This document shows positions 7,406 to 15,653 of a stretch of DNA of 63,867 nucleotides, one piece after another (the first letter of the stretch is position 1; the number at the start of each line of letters is the position of its first letter). Source of the stretch: an uncultured Chloroflexales bacterium (GTDB lineage: Bacteria > Chloroflexota > Chloroflexia > Chloroflexales > Chloroflexaceae); NCBI GenBank assembly GCA_937902315.1, contig CALGUG010000034.1, positions 1-63,867 on the forward strand, in the 5' to 3' direction. Under the pieces are notes generated by a model. The model searched no databases. It was not told the origin of the DNA and saw only the letters and a program-made list of their open reading frames with translations. A program made the position numbers and the translations under genes.

Positions 7406-9091
7406 ATGAAGGATACGCTCTTTCCTTTAGCCGGAGGCGAGCTTGTACAGGTCGCTAAGCGCCAGGCTCGGCCGCGCCGCTGGCCGTGGCAGCCCAAGAC
7501 CTTGCGCGATCATATCCAAGATTGGAGCGCCGATATGAGCGAGCTGGCCGCTGCCCAGGGTGAAGTGCTGTTGCGCTATGTGCGCGAACAGTCGCGACCG
7601 CGCCGCTGGCCGTGGCAGCCCAAGACCTTGCGCGATCATATCAATGGGCGTAGCGCCGAATTGGCTGCTCTAGCCGCCGAGCGCAGCGCCGAGTTGGCCG
7701 ACTTGGTGGCGCGTCGCAGTGCAGAACTCGCTTCGCCTTTGAACGAACGGGCCCAAAAGTTGTTGAAAGAGGCCCAACGTCAAGCGCGCCCACGTCGCTG
7801 GCTCTGGCAAAAGAAGACCTTACGCGACAAATTGAACAAACAGAGTGCAAAACTGGCTGCACAAGCCACTAAGCGCAGCGCAGAACTTGCTGCTATGGCG
7901 CTGGCCCGACGCGATCAACTGCTCAAAGAGGCTCAGCGCCAAGCTCAGCCGCGCCGTTGGCCCTGGCAGCAGAAGACGGCTCGCGACAAGCTCAACGATC
8001 GCGTCACTCAGTTGAAGACGAGCGCGAGCGACCAGGCCTCGCTTGTGGCAGGCCTGACCAACGAGAAACTCGATACCGCCAAACAGCGCGGCCTAGAAGT
8101 CTATCAAGAGCTACAACATCAGGCCCAGCCGCGCCGTTGGCCCTGGCAGCAGAAGACAGCTCGCGACAAGCTCAACGAGCAAGTCGCCCATCTGCAGGAG
8201 AACGCTTCTGACTGGCAAGAGAGCGCCAAGCAGCAGTTTGAGGCGGCCAAGCAAGCGGGCTCCCATGTTTTGAGCGAAGCTCAGCATCAAGCTCAAGAGC
8301 AACTCTCTGCCGTACAAAGCAAGGCCTCTGATCTGCAGAGCAAAGCGACGAACGTTAGCTCGAAGACGCTTTCGGAGATTCAGCATCAGGCCCAGCCGCG
8401 CCGTTGGCCCTGGCAGCAGAAGACGGCTCGCGACAAGCTTAACGATCGTTTGGCTGGTCTGCAAGCTAGTGCTTCAGACTTGCAGAGCGTGGCCCAAGAG
8501 AAGCTAGCATCGGCCCAACAGACTGGCTCGCAAGTTTTGTCGGAGCTGCAACATCAAGCCCAGCCGCGCCGTTGGCCGTGGCAAAAGAAAACAGCTCGCG
8601 ATAAGCTCGGCGATCAGTTGACTAATCTGCAATCGAGCGCGGGTGATGTCGGCAACAAGCTGCAGCATGTGGCGGCTTTGGGTGCAGGTGCAGCGGCGGC
8701 GGGCGTGGCCTATGCAGCCACCCGTGGCCAGCAGGTGGCCGAGCAAGTTCAACACGTGGCGACCAGCGTGCCCGACGCGATCGGCTCCACGGCCTCTTCG
8801 GTGGGCGAAAGTGTGAAGGGCACAGCCAAACAGGTAGCCAAGCGAGCTGGCAAGACCAAGCAAGCCGCCAAGGCGGTGGTGCGTACACCTGTTGATGCCT
8901 TGAATACCCGCGTTCAGTATGGCAAACTGAACGTTAATCACGGAGTAAGCTTAGTGAAAACCGCGATCCGTTGGGCCATCATTGGTTTTGTCATTGGTAT
9001 TTTGACCTCGCCGTCTTCGGGCCGCGAGCTACGCCGCCAGATCCGCGATACGGCTGTGCGTTTGATCGACAGTATCTTAAAGCCGAACTAA
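7406..9091 (+). CDS. Repeat protein with seven RPRRWPWQ-type motifs and C-terminal membrane anchor
   Basis: 561 residues after an AAGGAGG site. Seven copies of Q-x-[RQ]-P-R-R-W-[PL]-W-Q-x-K-T-x-R-D-x-[IL] are visible. Their Pro-Arg-Arg-Trp cores fall near codons 22, 64, 128, 181, 241, 330 and 386, spaced 42, 64, 53, 60, 89 and 56 residues. Between them lie long Ala/Glu/Gln/Lys-rich segments expected to be helical or coiled coil. The C-terminus has a Gly/Ala-rich stretch (GAGAAAAGVAYAATRG), a basic segment, then a hydrophobic helix IRWAIIGFVIGIL followed by TSPSSGRELRRQIRD. This end resembles YtxH-type anchors. I recognise no family for the repeat. Alternating WPW clusters and basic patches suggest binding to membrane, nucleic acid or cell wall, which is speculation. 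A hairpin follows at 9132. Confidence 0.75.
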   Translation: MKDTLFPLAGGELVQVAKRQARPRRWPWQPKTLRDHIQDWSADMSELAAAQGEVLLRYVREQSRPRRWPWQPKTLRDHINGRSAELAALAAERSAELADLVARRSAELASPLNERAQKLLKEAQRQARPRRWLWQKKTLRDKLNKQSAKLAAQATKRSAELAAMALARRDQLLKEAQRQAQPRRWPWQQKTARDKLNDRVTQLKTSASDQASLVAGLTNEKLDTAKQRGLEVYQELQHQAQPRRWPWQQKTARDKLNEQVAHLQENASDWQESAKQQFEAAKQAGSHVLSEAQHQAQEQLSAVQSKASDLQSKATNVSSKTLSEIQHQAQPRRWPWQQKTARDKLNDRLAGLQASASDLQSVAQEKLASAQQTGSQVLSELQHQAQPRRWPWQKKTARDKLGDQLTNLQSSAGDVGNKLQHVAALGAGAAAAGVAYAATRGQQVAEQVQHVATSVPDAIGSTASSVGESVKGTAKQVAKRAGKTKQAAKAVVRTPVDALNTRVQYGKLNVNHGVSLVKTAIRWAIIGFVIGILTSPSSGRELRRQIRDTAVRLIDSILKPN

Positions 9092-9400
9092 ACGGTTTCT
9101 TAGATAAGCTGTGCTCCTGATTGTTGATAGAAGCCCTCGATCTCGCCATAAGGGGTCGAGGGCTCACCCTGTGTGCTCGATTGTCAATAATGAGCGAAAT
9201 ATTCCCTCTGGAAGGTGCAATCTCAACTAAGAAAGCCTTGTTGCCTAAAAGAGTGGTGCTACAATAGCTCTAAGGATCGTGATTGTGCGGAAATCTTTGC
9301 ATAATCGATAGCTAAGTTGCGTTTAATCCGCTGGTGGAAATCAGCCTAGCAGAGCCTACTGCTCCAATGGCGAAGCAACAACAAGAACAAAGGAAGTACC
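9092..9400. other. Intergenic region with stem-loop
   Basis: A hairpin with arms AGCCCTCGA (9132-9140) and TCGAGGGCT (9156-9164) follows the repeat-protein gene. It lacks a T-run, so it is an mRNA 3' end stabiliser or a weak terminator. The rest holds no recognisable element apart from an AAAGGAAG site just before 9401. Confidence 0.5.
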
Positions 9401-10060
9401 ATGTCCCAAAAGCTTGACCTTGCAACCCTATTCGCATCCATCGCTCAAGAGCTGGATGTTGACCGTACGCAATTAAATGAGTTAGACGGGCGGAATGGGA
9501 ACGCGGGTGATAATCTTGCTAATAACTTTCGCTTGGTGAGCGAAATCTTAGCGCAACAAAAAGGCAAGACTGATGATCGTACTGCCTTGAAGCAAGCGGC
9601 TCAGGTTTTGCAAACCCAAGGAAGGGGCAAGACGGCTGATCTGTATGCGAGTGGTTTGAGCGAAGCCGCTGCGAAACTGCCAGCCGGTTCGCTCAGCATC
9701 AATGATTTGCTGCCCTTGTTGGAAGGTTTGATGCGAGGTGTTCAGCAGTCGAGCAACGCGAAACAGGGCGATGGAACCTTGCTTGATGCCTTGATTCCGG
9801 GCGTTTTGGGGTATATGCAAGCGAAGCAACGCGGTGCTTCTGATATGGAAGCTATTCTCGATGCGCTTGCTTCATCGCGGCGCGGTGCCTACGGCAATAG
9901 CGCTTCGTCGGGTGCCACCAGCCAAGCGCCAGCTCAAGCTGACCCGGGCGCAGTTGGTGTCGGCTCGCTTTTGGAAGGCTTATTCCGTGGCTTGCTGAAG
10001 TCGGGCGTGATCGGCGGCGGCAATATCTATTCAGAATCACCTTCTAACAAACAGGTCTAG
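9401..10060 (+). CDS. Small DAK2-like protein, function unknown
   Basis: 219 residues with an AAAGGAAG site upstream. The N-terminal 130 residues are helical. ELDGRNGNAGDNLANNFRLV resembles the D-x-D-x-G-x-x-M loop of the DhaL/DAK2 domain that binds nucleotide-magnesium in dihydroxyacetone kinases, but the Asp pattern is incomplete. ASDMEAILDALASSRR is followed by a Ser/Ala/Gln-rich linker and a Gly-rich tail (LLEGLFRGLLKSGVIGGG). No signal peptide or membrane helix is present. The DAK2 resemblance is tentative; catalytic activity is doubtful. The neighbouring repeat-protein gene is on the same strand 310 bases upstream, so co-regulation is possible but there is no direct coupling. Confidence 0.5.
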   Translation: MSQKLDLATLFASIAQELDVDRTQLNELDGRNGNAGDNLANNFRLVSEILAQQKGKTDDRTALKQAAQVLQTQGRGKTADLYASGLSEAAAKLPAGSLSINDLLPLLEGLMRGVQQSSNAKQGDGTLLDALIPGVLGYMQAKQRGASDMEAILDALASSRRGAYGNSASSGATSQAPAQADPGAVGVGSLLEGLFRGLLKSGVIGGGNIYSESPSNKQV

Positions 10061-10065
10061 CTTAG

Positions 10066-10345
10066 GCAGAACAGACGGTGGAAAGACGACATTTCGTGCG
10101 ACAGCGCGAAATGTCATACAACTCTTTCCCTAGCTTTGCGTTTTCTCGCGTCGAGAAAATGCACGTCTTTCAAACGATTTGCTATCACGTTTCGCAGTCT
10201 GCAGTGTGTTTGAGGTCTTGCGTTTTGGGGGCCTCTTCGCGTAGGCTGCGAGGCTTCGTAGCACAAGAAGGGCCGGTTGTAGCCGTAGGCGGACGCGGTC
10301 GACGCCTCTTTTGAGGGCGAGACTTAGCCGCCAAAAACCTAGAGC
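10066..10345 (-). repeat. Dispersed composite repeat, copy R3
   Basis: Starts about 6-20 bases after the stop of the DAK2-like gene. Palindrome arms GACATTTCG and CGAAATGTC lie at 10088-10115. A core box GTAGCCGTAGGCGGACGCG lies near 10277-10296, and a TTAGCCGCC end near 10330. The terminator for the upstream gene lies beyond the copy at 10378. Confidence 0.75.
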
Positions 10346-10377
10346 TCAACCTTCTGAAGGTGGATAAACTAGCGAAG

Positions 10378-10405
10378 GGCGCGATCGCAACGATCGCGCC
10401 TTTTG
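10378..10405 (+). terminator. Intrinsic terminator
   Basis: Perfect 10-bp arms GGCGCGATCG and CGATCGCGCC with a CAA loop and TTTT. The T-run is on the + strand, so it suits the 9401-10060 gene, with repeat R3 lying in between. It may also stop the convergent gene ending at 10457. Confidence 0.88.
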
Positions 10406-10456
10406 TATAGTCTGATGCTTACTGGAATAGGTGAAGCTTGTGTGAAAGAGGGAACT

Positions 10457-11641
10457 TTAGTTATCTTCTTCGAGATCTGCAAGCGGCACGGGGCCATCGG
10501 GGTCCGAGACGAGCGCTTGGTTAACCCAACCAGTGCCATCTTCGGAGGCAATCTGTGATCCGGGGGCGTGGCGCTCGCCGAGGCGAATCTTATACCATTC
10601 ACCATCGCTGGTGACGGCTAAGAAGATGATCTCGTCGCCCGGGCTGAGGCGGCCGATCGGCTCGTTTTGCACGCTGCTCGGTATAGCGCGTACGTTTGCA
10701 GCCTGTTGAAGCACCGAACCGGTGACGAGGATCTGCGCTGCGCTGGTCGCCGTAGGAGGAATAACTTCTGTTGGAAGCTGCTCTGGTGTGGATTGAGAGG
10801 CCGCTGCATTGCTACCTGTTGCGGTTGGGCGTGGCAGAGGACTCAGGGTGACGCCCGCATCGACCGTTTCTTGGCCGAAACGATCGAGCTCTTGGCGTAG
10901 GCTTGTGATCACACCAAAGGCTGTTACAAGCGCGATAATCATCAAGACACAGGTGATAGCCGTTTTGATCAGCTCCATGCCTTGCATAATCGGGCTCTGT
11001 TCGCGAATCTGGTTGAGCGCACTTTGGGCCGCGCCTGCAACCGATTCTCCCCAACTGGTTTTGCTGCGATCTTCTTGGGCTATCCGCCGAAGCTGGAAGA
11101 TCGTGCGGGCGTCTCCAACCAAGGCCAAGGCGCGTACTGCGCTCCAGCGCACATTGCTGTTGCTATGGTTGAGCGCCTGCAGCAGGGCATCGGTCGCGCG
11201 CCCATCGCCGATATGGCCGAGGGCTTCAGCGGCGCGGTAGGCGGTCAGCCAGGTTGATTGATCGCTTTCAAGCGCTTCGACTAAGCTGGGCACTGCCGCA
11301 TCGCCGATGGCGATGAGTTCATCGACAGCGAGCGCATGTTGGGGGTGTGTTGTGTCACCAAGTGCTGCGATCAGGCTCGCCAAGCGCTCTCGCGAGGGTG
11401 CAGCTTGGCGACGGGTGGTGCGACTTGTTGCGCTACGATTACGACTTGTATTCGATGAAGGCGAGAGTCGACGGGTGAGGCGTTCTAGCTCTTGGAACAC
11501 CTGACCCACTTGGGTATTTGCTGTATTCGCATTTTGCGGCTTGGGTGTGGTTCGTGCTTGAGCACTTTCAGGCCGTAGAGAGTCTACTTGTGTTTCGCCA
11601 GTGCGCGCTTCACGCTGGTCGCGCTGCTCGTCGGTCGTCAT
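10457..11641 (-). CDS. HEAT-repeat membrane protein with extracytoplasmic SH3b domain
   Basis: 394 residues. Residues 1-85 are polar, Thr/Arg/Gln-rich and probably disordered. At about 85-205 come HEAT-like repeats (HALAVDELIAIGDAAVPSLV, TAYRAAEALGHIGDGRATDA, VRWSAVRALALVGDARTIFQ). A single membrane helix follows at about 222-244 (AITCVLMIIALVTAFGVITS). After a Pro/Thr linker, a bacterial SH3-like domain at about 305-380 has the typical NVRAIPS start and WYKIRL. The topology implies cytosolic HEAT repeats and an outer SH3b domain that could bind cell-wall material. The binding partner is unknown. Confidence 0.8.
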   Translation of the reverse strand: MTTDEQRDQREARTGETQVDSLRPESAQARTTPKPQNANTANTQVGQVFQELERLTRRLSPSSNTSRNRSATSRTTRRQAAPSRERLASLIAALGDTTHPQHALAVDELIAIGDAAVPSLVEALESDQSTWLTAYRAAEALGHIGDGRATDALLQALNHSNSNVRWSAVRALALVGDARTIFQLRRIAQEDRSKTSWGESVAGAAQSALNQIREQSPIMQGMELIKTAITCVLMIIALVTAFGVITSLRQELDRFGQETVDAGVTLSPLPRPTATGSNAAASQSTPEQLPTEVIPPTATSAAQILVTGSVLQQAANVRAIPSSVQNEPIGRLSPGDEIIFLAVTSDGEWYKIRLGERHAPGSQIASEDGTGWVNQALVSDPDGPVPLADLEEDN

Positions 11642-11810
11642 GGGCGTGCTTAATCCTTATACGGTTTACCAGTACGGGGCGCATTGTATCAGTATCGCTC
11701 ATACGCGTCAATGAGATTTATGATAAAACGAATTTTACCTTATAGGCGCAGGTGGTAAACCACTAACTCTTACCTGAATACGTATAGAGTAAAAACAATA
11801 AACACTGATG

Positions 11811-11855
11811 AACCTTGTTGGGAACATACCGTTCCCAACAAGGTTCGCTTTTTTT
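11811..11855 (+). terminator. Strong intrinsic terminator-shaped hairpin next to the purF stop
   Basis: A 15-bp perfect stem (11811-11825 with 11831-11845) and a 5-base loop are followed by T7 on the + strand. It begins 8 bases from the purF stop. The T-run is on the strand opposite to purF, and the nearest left gene also points left, so its + strand client is unclear. Confidence 0.85.
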
Positions 11856-13284
11856 ACTGTTCAAATGCCTCTTTTTGCATCAGTTGAATATCGACTGGGT
11901 AGCGACCCGAGAAACAACCAACACAATATCCTTGAGTACCCTGGGTCTGGCTCACAGCACGAATGAGGCCATCAAGGCTGAGATAGGCGAGGCTATCGGT
12001 ACCAAGGTGTTTGTTGATTTCGGGAATGCTCATACGGTGAGCGATCAGTTCGGGATAGGTTGCCATATCGACACCCATGAAACAGGGGTGTCGAATAGGG
12101 GGCGAACTGACGCGCATATGGACTTCTTTGGCGCCAGCTTCGCGTAGCAGGCGCACCATGGGGCCACTGGTGTTGCCGCGTACGATGCTATCATCGACCA
12201 ATACAACACGCTTGCCTTTGAGGTTGTCGGCGAGGGTATTGAACTTGAGCGAGATACCAACTTTGCGCAGGCTGTCATCTGGTTGAATGAAGGTGCGACC
12301 GATATAGCGGTTTTTGATCAAGCCTTCGCTATAGGGCAAGCCGCTCTCTTGAGCGTAACCGATCGCAGCCGGGACGGCGCTATCGGGCACGGGAATGACC
12401 ACATCAGCATCGGCGGGTGCCTCGCGGGCCAGCTCGCGTCCTTGGGCTACGCGCATGCTGTGGAGTGAGCTTCCGTCAAGAATGCTGTCGGGGCGTGCGA
12501 AGTAAATATATTCGAACAGACAAGCTGCCTGTTGAGGTGCTGCCATATGAGCAACCGTTTGCGGTCCGTTTTCGCTGATTGCGATGATTTCGCCGGGCTT
12601 GACTTCGCGCTCGAAGGTAGCGCCGATTGTCGTGAGGGCGCAGCTTTCGGAAGCGACGACCCAACCGCGCCCTTCCAAACGCCCGATACAGAGCGGGTGC
12701 AGGCCCCAGGGGTCGCGCACGGCATAGAGCGTATCGCGGGTGAGTACGGTCAAGCAGTAGGCTCCTTGGGCGCGCACCATAAAGACGCGCAGCTTCTCTT
12801 CCCAGGTACGGCCTTCACCACCGGCCAACATCTGGGTGATCACTTCGCTGTCGCTGGTGCCCGTCAGGCCGACGCCGCGTGTCAGCAGTTCGTTGCGTAG
12901 ATCGGGCGCGTTGGTCAAGTTGCCGTTGTGACCAACAGCCAAGGGGCCGAGCGCACTTTCAACCAAAAATGGTTGGGCATTTTCGATTTTAGAGGAACCT
13001 GTGGTGGAATAGCGGGTATGGCCGATGGCGATTTGGCCTTGGAGCGGTCGCAGCTTGTCTTCGTTAAAGACTTGCGAGACAAGGCCCATCTCTTTATGTA
13101 CTTTGATACGCCGTCCATCTGAAACAGCGATGCCAGCGCTCTCTTGGCCACGATGCTGGAGGGCATAGAGGCCGAAGAAGGTTAGGCGAGCGACGTCGTC
13201 ATCGGGAGCAACGATACCAAAAACGCCACATTCATGCTGTGGTTTATCTTGTTCAAAGGGATCGTGATACGATTGGTCTACCAT
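11854..13284 (-). CDS. purF: Amidophosphoribosyltransferase
   Basis: 476 residues, normal length. Catalyses the first step of purine synthesis, PRPP plus glutamine to phosphoribosylamine. An 18-residue propeptide precedes Cys19 (HECGVFGIV), the N-terminal nucleophile of the glutaminase domain. LQHRGQESAGIAV follows. The PRPP site is RVVLVDDSIVRGNT. Cysteines in QAACLFEYIYFARPDS, RHPCFMGVDM and CVGCFSGRYP match the 4Fe-4S ligands of the Bacillus-type enzyme, indicating an oxygen-sensitive form. An AAAGGA site precedes the ATG. The leader carries a terminator-like hairpin about 100 bases upstream, suggesting attenuation. No other pur gene is adjacent. Confidence 0.96.
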   Translation of the reverse strand: MVDQSYHDPFEQDKPQHECGVFGIVAPDDDVARLTFFGLYALQHRGQESAGIAVSDGRRIKVHKEMGLVSQVFNEDKLRPLQGQIAIGHTRYSTTGSSKIENAQPFLVESALGPLAVGHNGNLTNAPDLRNELLTRGVGLTGTSDSEVITQMLAGGEGRTWEEKLRVFMVRAQGAYCLTVLTRDTLYAVRDPWGLHPLCIGRLEGRGWVVASESCALTTIGATFEREVKPGEIIAISENGPQTVAHMAAPQQAACLFEYIYFARPDSILDGSSLHSMRVAQGRELAREAPADADVVIPVPDSAVPAAIGYAQESGLPYSEGLIKNRYIGRTFIQPDDSLRKVGISLKFNTLADNLKGKRVVLVDDSIVRGNTSGPMVRLLREAGAKEVHMRVSSPPIRHPCFMGVDMATYPELIAHRMSIPEINKHLGTDSLAYLSLDGLIRAVSQTQGTQGYCVGCFSGRYPVDIQLMQKEAFEQ

Positions 13285-13298
13285 TTCCTTTGCTCTCT

Positions 13299-13413
13299 AT
13301 CCGATCTCTAAAGATCGGATATGTGTCCGGAAACGCAGGGGAAAGCCTGGCCGGATCCGCTTTGTCACCATGCAAGAGAAGCAAAAATGACGGCAAGGCT
13401 AGCCCGCCGTCAT
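13299..13413 (-). promoter_or_regulatory. purF leader with probable attenuator and RBS-proximal hairpin
   Basis: On the - strand, arms ATGACGGC and GCCGTCAT (13413-13406 and 13394-13387) are followed by TTTTT, an intrinsic terminator shape about 100 bases before purF. Nearer the gene, ATCCGATCT and AGATCGGAT (13320-13312 with 13307-13299) form a second hairpin just ahead of the AAAGGA site. The arrangement suggests premature termination control, perhaps by a purine-related signal. I cannot match it to a named riboswitch. Confidence 0.5.
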
Positions 13414-13780
13414 CATTGTCGGTGTGAGACATTTCTATGATTGAAAGACGGGAGGGGACAGAAGATTCGATCTATAACTGTCGATTTCATGTGGATCTCT
13501 TCACAGTTATTGCCTTTGTGTACTTAACTTCTATCGACACCCGGTTACATTCAGTATAGCACAGGCGCAGTGCTGCTTTAAGCTGATTATAGGCAGTGTT
13601 TTATCACCGCTGCCTCACCTCTGCGCTCATGCGGTATACTTGCTTGTCTGAAACGTGAGCCTTGCAGGGCAGTGCCGCGCCCAAGCGCTGCGGCTGCCCG
13701 CTCACGGGCCCTATGGTATCATAGATTTAGCATACGGTTTGGCAAACAGACCATCGTTTTTATAGGCGGACACAACGATT

Positions 13781-15349
13781 ATGTCAGATCCAACTACTGA
13801 TTCTGGTATTCCTCTCAAGGCGGTCTATCGCGCCGAAGATGTGCGCGAGGCCCAGCCCGATCCCGGCCAATTTCCCTATACGCGCGGTGTGTACCCGACC
13901 ATGTACCGTGGGCGACTCTGGACCATGCGTCAATACGCAGGTTTCGCGAGCGCGCGCGAGAGCAATGCCCGTTACCACTATCTGCTCGAACAGGGCCAGA
14001 CTGGTCTGTCGGTCGCGTTTGACCTACCGACTCAGCTCGGACTCGATAGCGACGACCCGCGCGCCGAGGGCGAGGTAGGCAAAGTTGGCGTCGCGATCAG
14101 CAGCCTGCGCGATATGGAGATTTTGCTCGCAGGTCTACCGCTCGACAAAGTCACCACCTCGATGACGATCAACGCCCCGGCCAGCTTGTTGCTCCTGCTC
14201 TACGAATTGGTGGCAGAGCGCCAAGGCATCTCGTCCGACAAGATCGGCGGCACGATTCAGAACGACATTTTGAAGGAATACGCAGCGCGCGGCACCTATA
14301 TCTTCCCGCCCCGGCCCAGCATGCGCTTGGTGACCGACACCTTCGCTTACTGCAACAAGCATATTCCCAACTGGAATACGATTTCGATCAGCGGCTACCA
14401 CATGCGCGAAGCGGGCTGCACGGCTGTGCAAGAGATCGCCTTTACGCTCGCTAACGGAATCGCCTATGTCGAAGCGGCCATCAAAGCTGGCCTCGATGTC
14501 GACGCCTTTGCGCCCCGCCTCTCCTTCTTCTTTGTGAGCAACCCGAACTTCCTCGAAGAGATCGCTAAGTTCCGGGCAGCGCGGCGCTTGTGGGCCAAGC
14601 TTATGCGCGACCGTTTCGGAGCCAAAAAGCCCCAAAGCCAGATGCTGCGCTTCCATACCCAGACTTCGGGTGCGAGCCTGACCGCCCAGCAGCCCTACAA
14701 CAACTTGATCCGCACTACCATCGAAGCGCTGGCAGCCGTTTTGGGCGGCACCCAAAGCCTACATACCAACAGCTACGATGAAGCGCTCGGCTTGCCGACC
14801 GAACAGGCCGCTACCTTGGCCTTGCGCACCCAGCAGATCATCGCCTACGAGAGCGGCGTGGCCGCCACCGCCGACCCCTTGGCTGGCTCCTACGTGATCG
14901 AGGCCTTGACCGACGAGCTCGAAGATCGCGCCGTAGCCCTGATCAAGCAGATCGACGAGCTGGGCGGAGCGGTCGCAGCGGTCGAACAGGGCTGGATCCA
15001 GAGCCAGATCGCCGATGCCGCCTACGAATACCAGAAGCGGGTTGAGTCGCAAGAGCAGATCGTCGTGGGCATCAACCGCTTCCAAGAGGCCGAGAAGCCC
15101 GAAGTGCCGCTCTTTGTGCCCAACGAGCGCGTAGCCGAAGAGCAGCGCGCCGCTTTGGCCGAACTGCGCGCTCAGCGCGATAACCAAGCTGTTCAAGCGG
15201 CTTTGGCCGAGGTGCGCACCTGCGCTCAGGGCGATGGCAACCTGCTCTACCCGATGAAGAAAGCGCTCGGCGTTTATGCCACTATCGGCGAGGTCTGCGG
15301 CGTATTGCGCGAGGTCTGGGGCGAATATCAGCCCGAAGTTCGCCTTTAG
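13781..15349 (+). CDS. Methylmalonyl-CoA mutase large subunit, catalytic domain only
   Basis: 522 residues. It matches the TIM-barrel catalytic chain: TRGVYPTMYRGRLWTMRQYA, LSVAFDLPTQLGLDSD, GTIQNDILKEYAARGTYIFP, HMREAGCTAVQEIAFTLANG and LHTNSYDEALGLPTEQAA are family hallmarks. The C-terminal B12-binding domain (DxHxxG) is absent, so this is the separate-subunit architecture that needs a small cobalamin-binding partner encoded elsewhere. The enzyme interconverts succinyl-CoA and methylmalonyl-CoA. In Chloroflexota that serves propionate metabolism and, in some, the 3-hydroxypropionate bicycle. No meaB, epimerase or small subunit is adjacent. The start has only a weak AGGCGG-like site. Confidence 0.93.
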   Translation: MSDPTTDSGIPLKAVYRAEDVREAQPDPGQFPYTRGVYPTMYRGRLWTMRQYAGFASARESNARYHYLLEQGQTGLSVAFDLPTQLGLDSDDPRAEGEVGKVGVAISSLRDMEILLAGLPLDKVTTSMTINAPASLLLLLYELVAERQGISSDKIGGTIQNDILKEYAARGTYIFPPRPSMRLVTDTFAYCNKHIPNWNTISISGYHMREAGCTAVQEIAFTLANGIAYVEAAIKAGLDVDAFAPRLSFFFVSNPNFLEEIAKFRAARRLWAKLMRDRFGAKKPQSQMLRFHTQTSGASLTAQQPYNNLIRTTIEALAAVLGGTQSLHTNSYDEALGLPTEQAATLALRTQQIIAYESGVAATADPLAGSYVIEALTDELEDRAVALIKQIDELGGAVAAVEQGWIQSQIADAAYEYQKRVESQEQIVVGINRFQEAEKPEVPLFVPNERVAEEQRAALAELRAQRDNQAVQAALAEVRTCAQGDGNLLYPMKKALGVYATIGEVCGVLREVWGEYQPEVRL

Positions 15350-15465
15350 TACGCGATATAGGAAGGAATTCCCTAATTGTACTAGGGAATGCATGAGGAA
15401 AGCCTTCCCTTAAATCAAGAACAATTCCCCTAACTTTGTTGTAACCTTTTTGCTAAGATGCTTAC

Positions 15466-15613
15466 AGATTGGGGAGTAGCCGACCACCCGCTCGTTTGCG
15501 GTTGGTTCTGTCGATCGTCAAGCCGGAATAGCAGTTCCCGGTCGGCAGAGATGTAAGTCACATTGGCGAGACCAGCACGACACGAAACGTTGCCGTGGGG
15601 TCTCGCTTTTTTG
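15466..15613 (+). promoter_or_regulatory. yybP-ykoY (manganese) riboswitch with terminator
   Basis: The conserved boxes are present in order: GGGGAGTAGC at 15471-15480, GATCGTCAAGCC near 15513-15524, and GGCGAGACCAGC at 15565-15576. The 3' strand GCGAGACC (15566-15573) can alternatively pair with GGTCTCGC (15599-15606) before T6, forming an intrinsic terminator. Mn2+ binding should favour the aptamer and let transcription proceed. The next gene is TerC-family, the classic target. A TAAGAT -10-like box lies at about 15455. Confidence 0.92.
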
Positions 15614-15653
15614 TGACCTTACGCAGTTGCAAAGCTAATGGAGGCGCAAACGA

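Noticed and set aside
8111..8941. Leftward open frames inside the RPRRWPWQ repeat gene
   Set aside because: They arise from the repeated DNA on the opposite strand and lack start signals. The + strand frame has an AAGGAGG site and a sensible C-terminal anchor.
13299..13440. c-di-GMP-I or cobalamin riboswitch between purF and the mutase gene
   Set aside because: ACGCAGGGGAAAGCCTGGCC on the + strand superficially resembles GEMM or B12 boxes, but the remaining conserved elements and pairings are missing.
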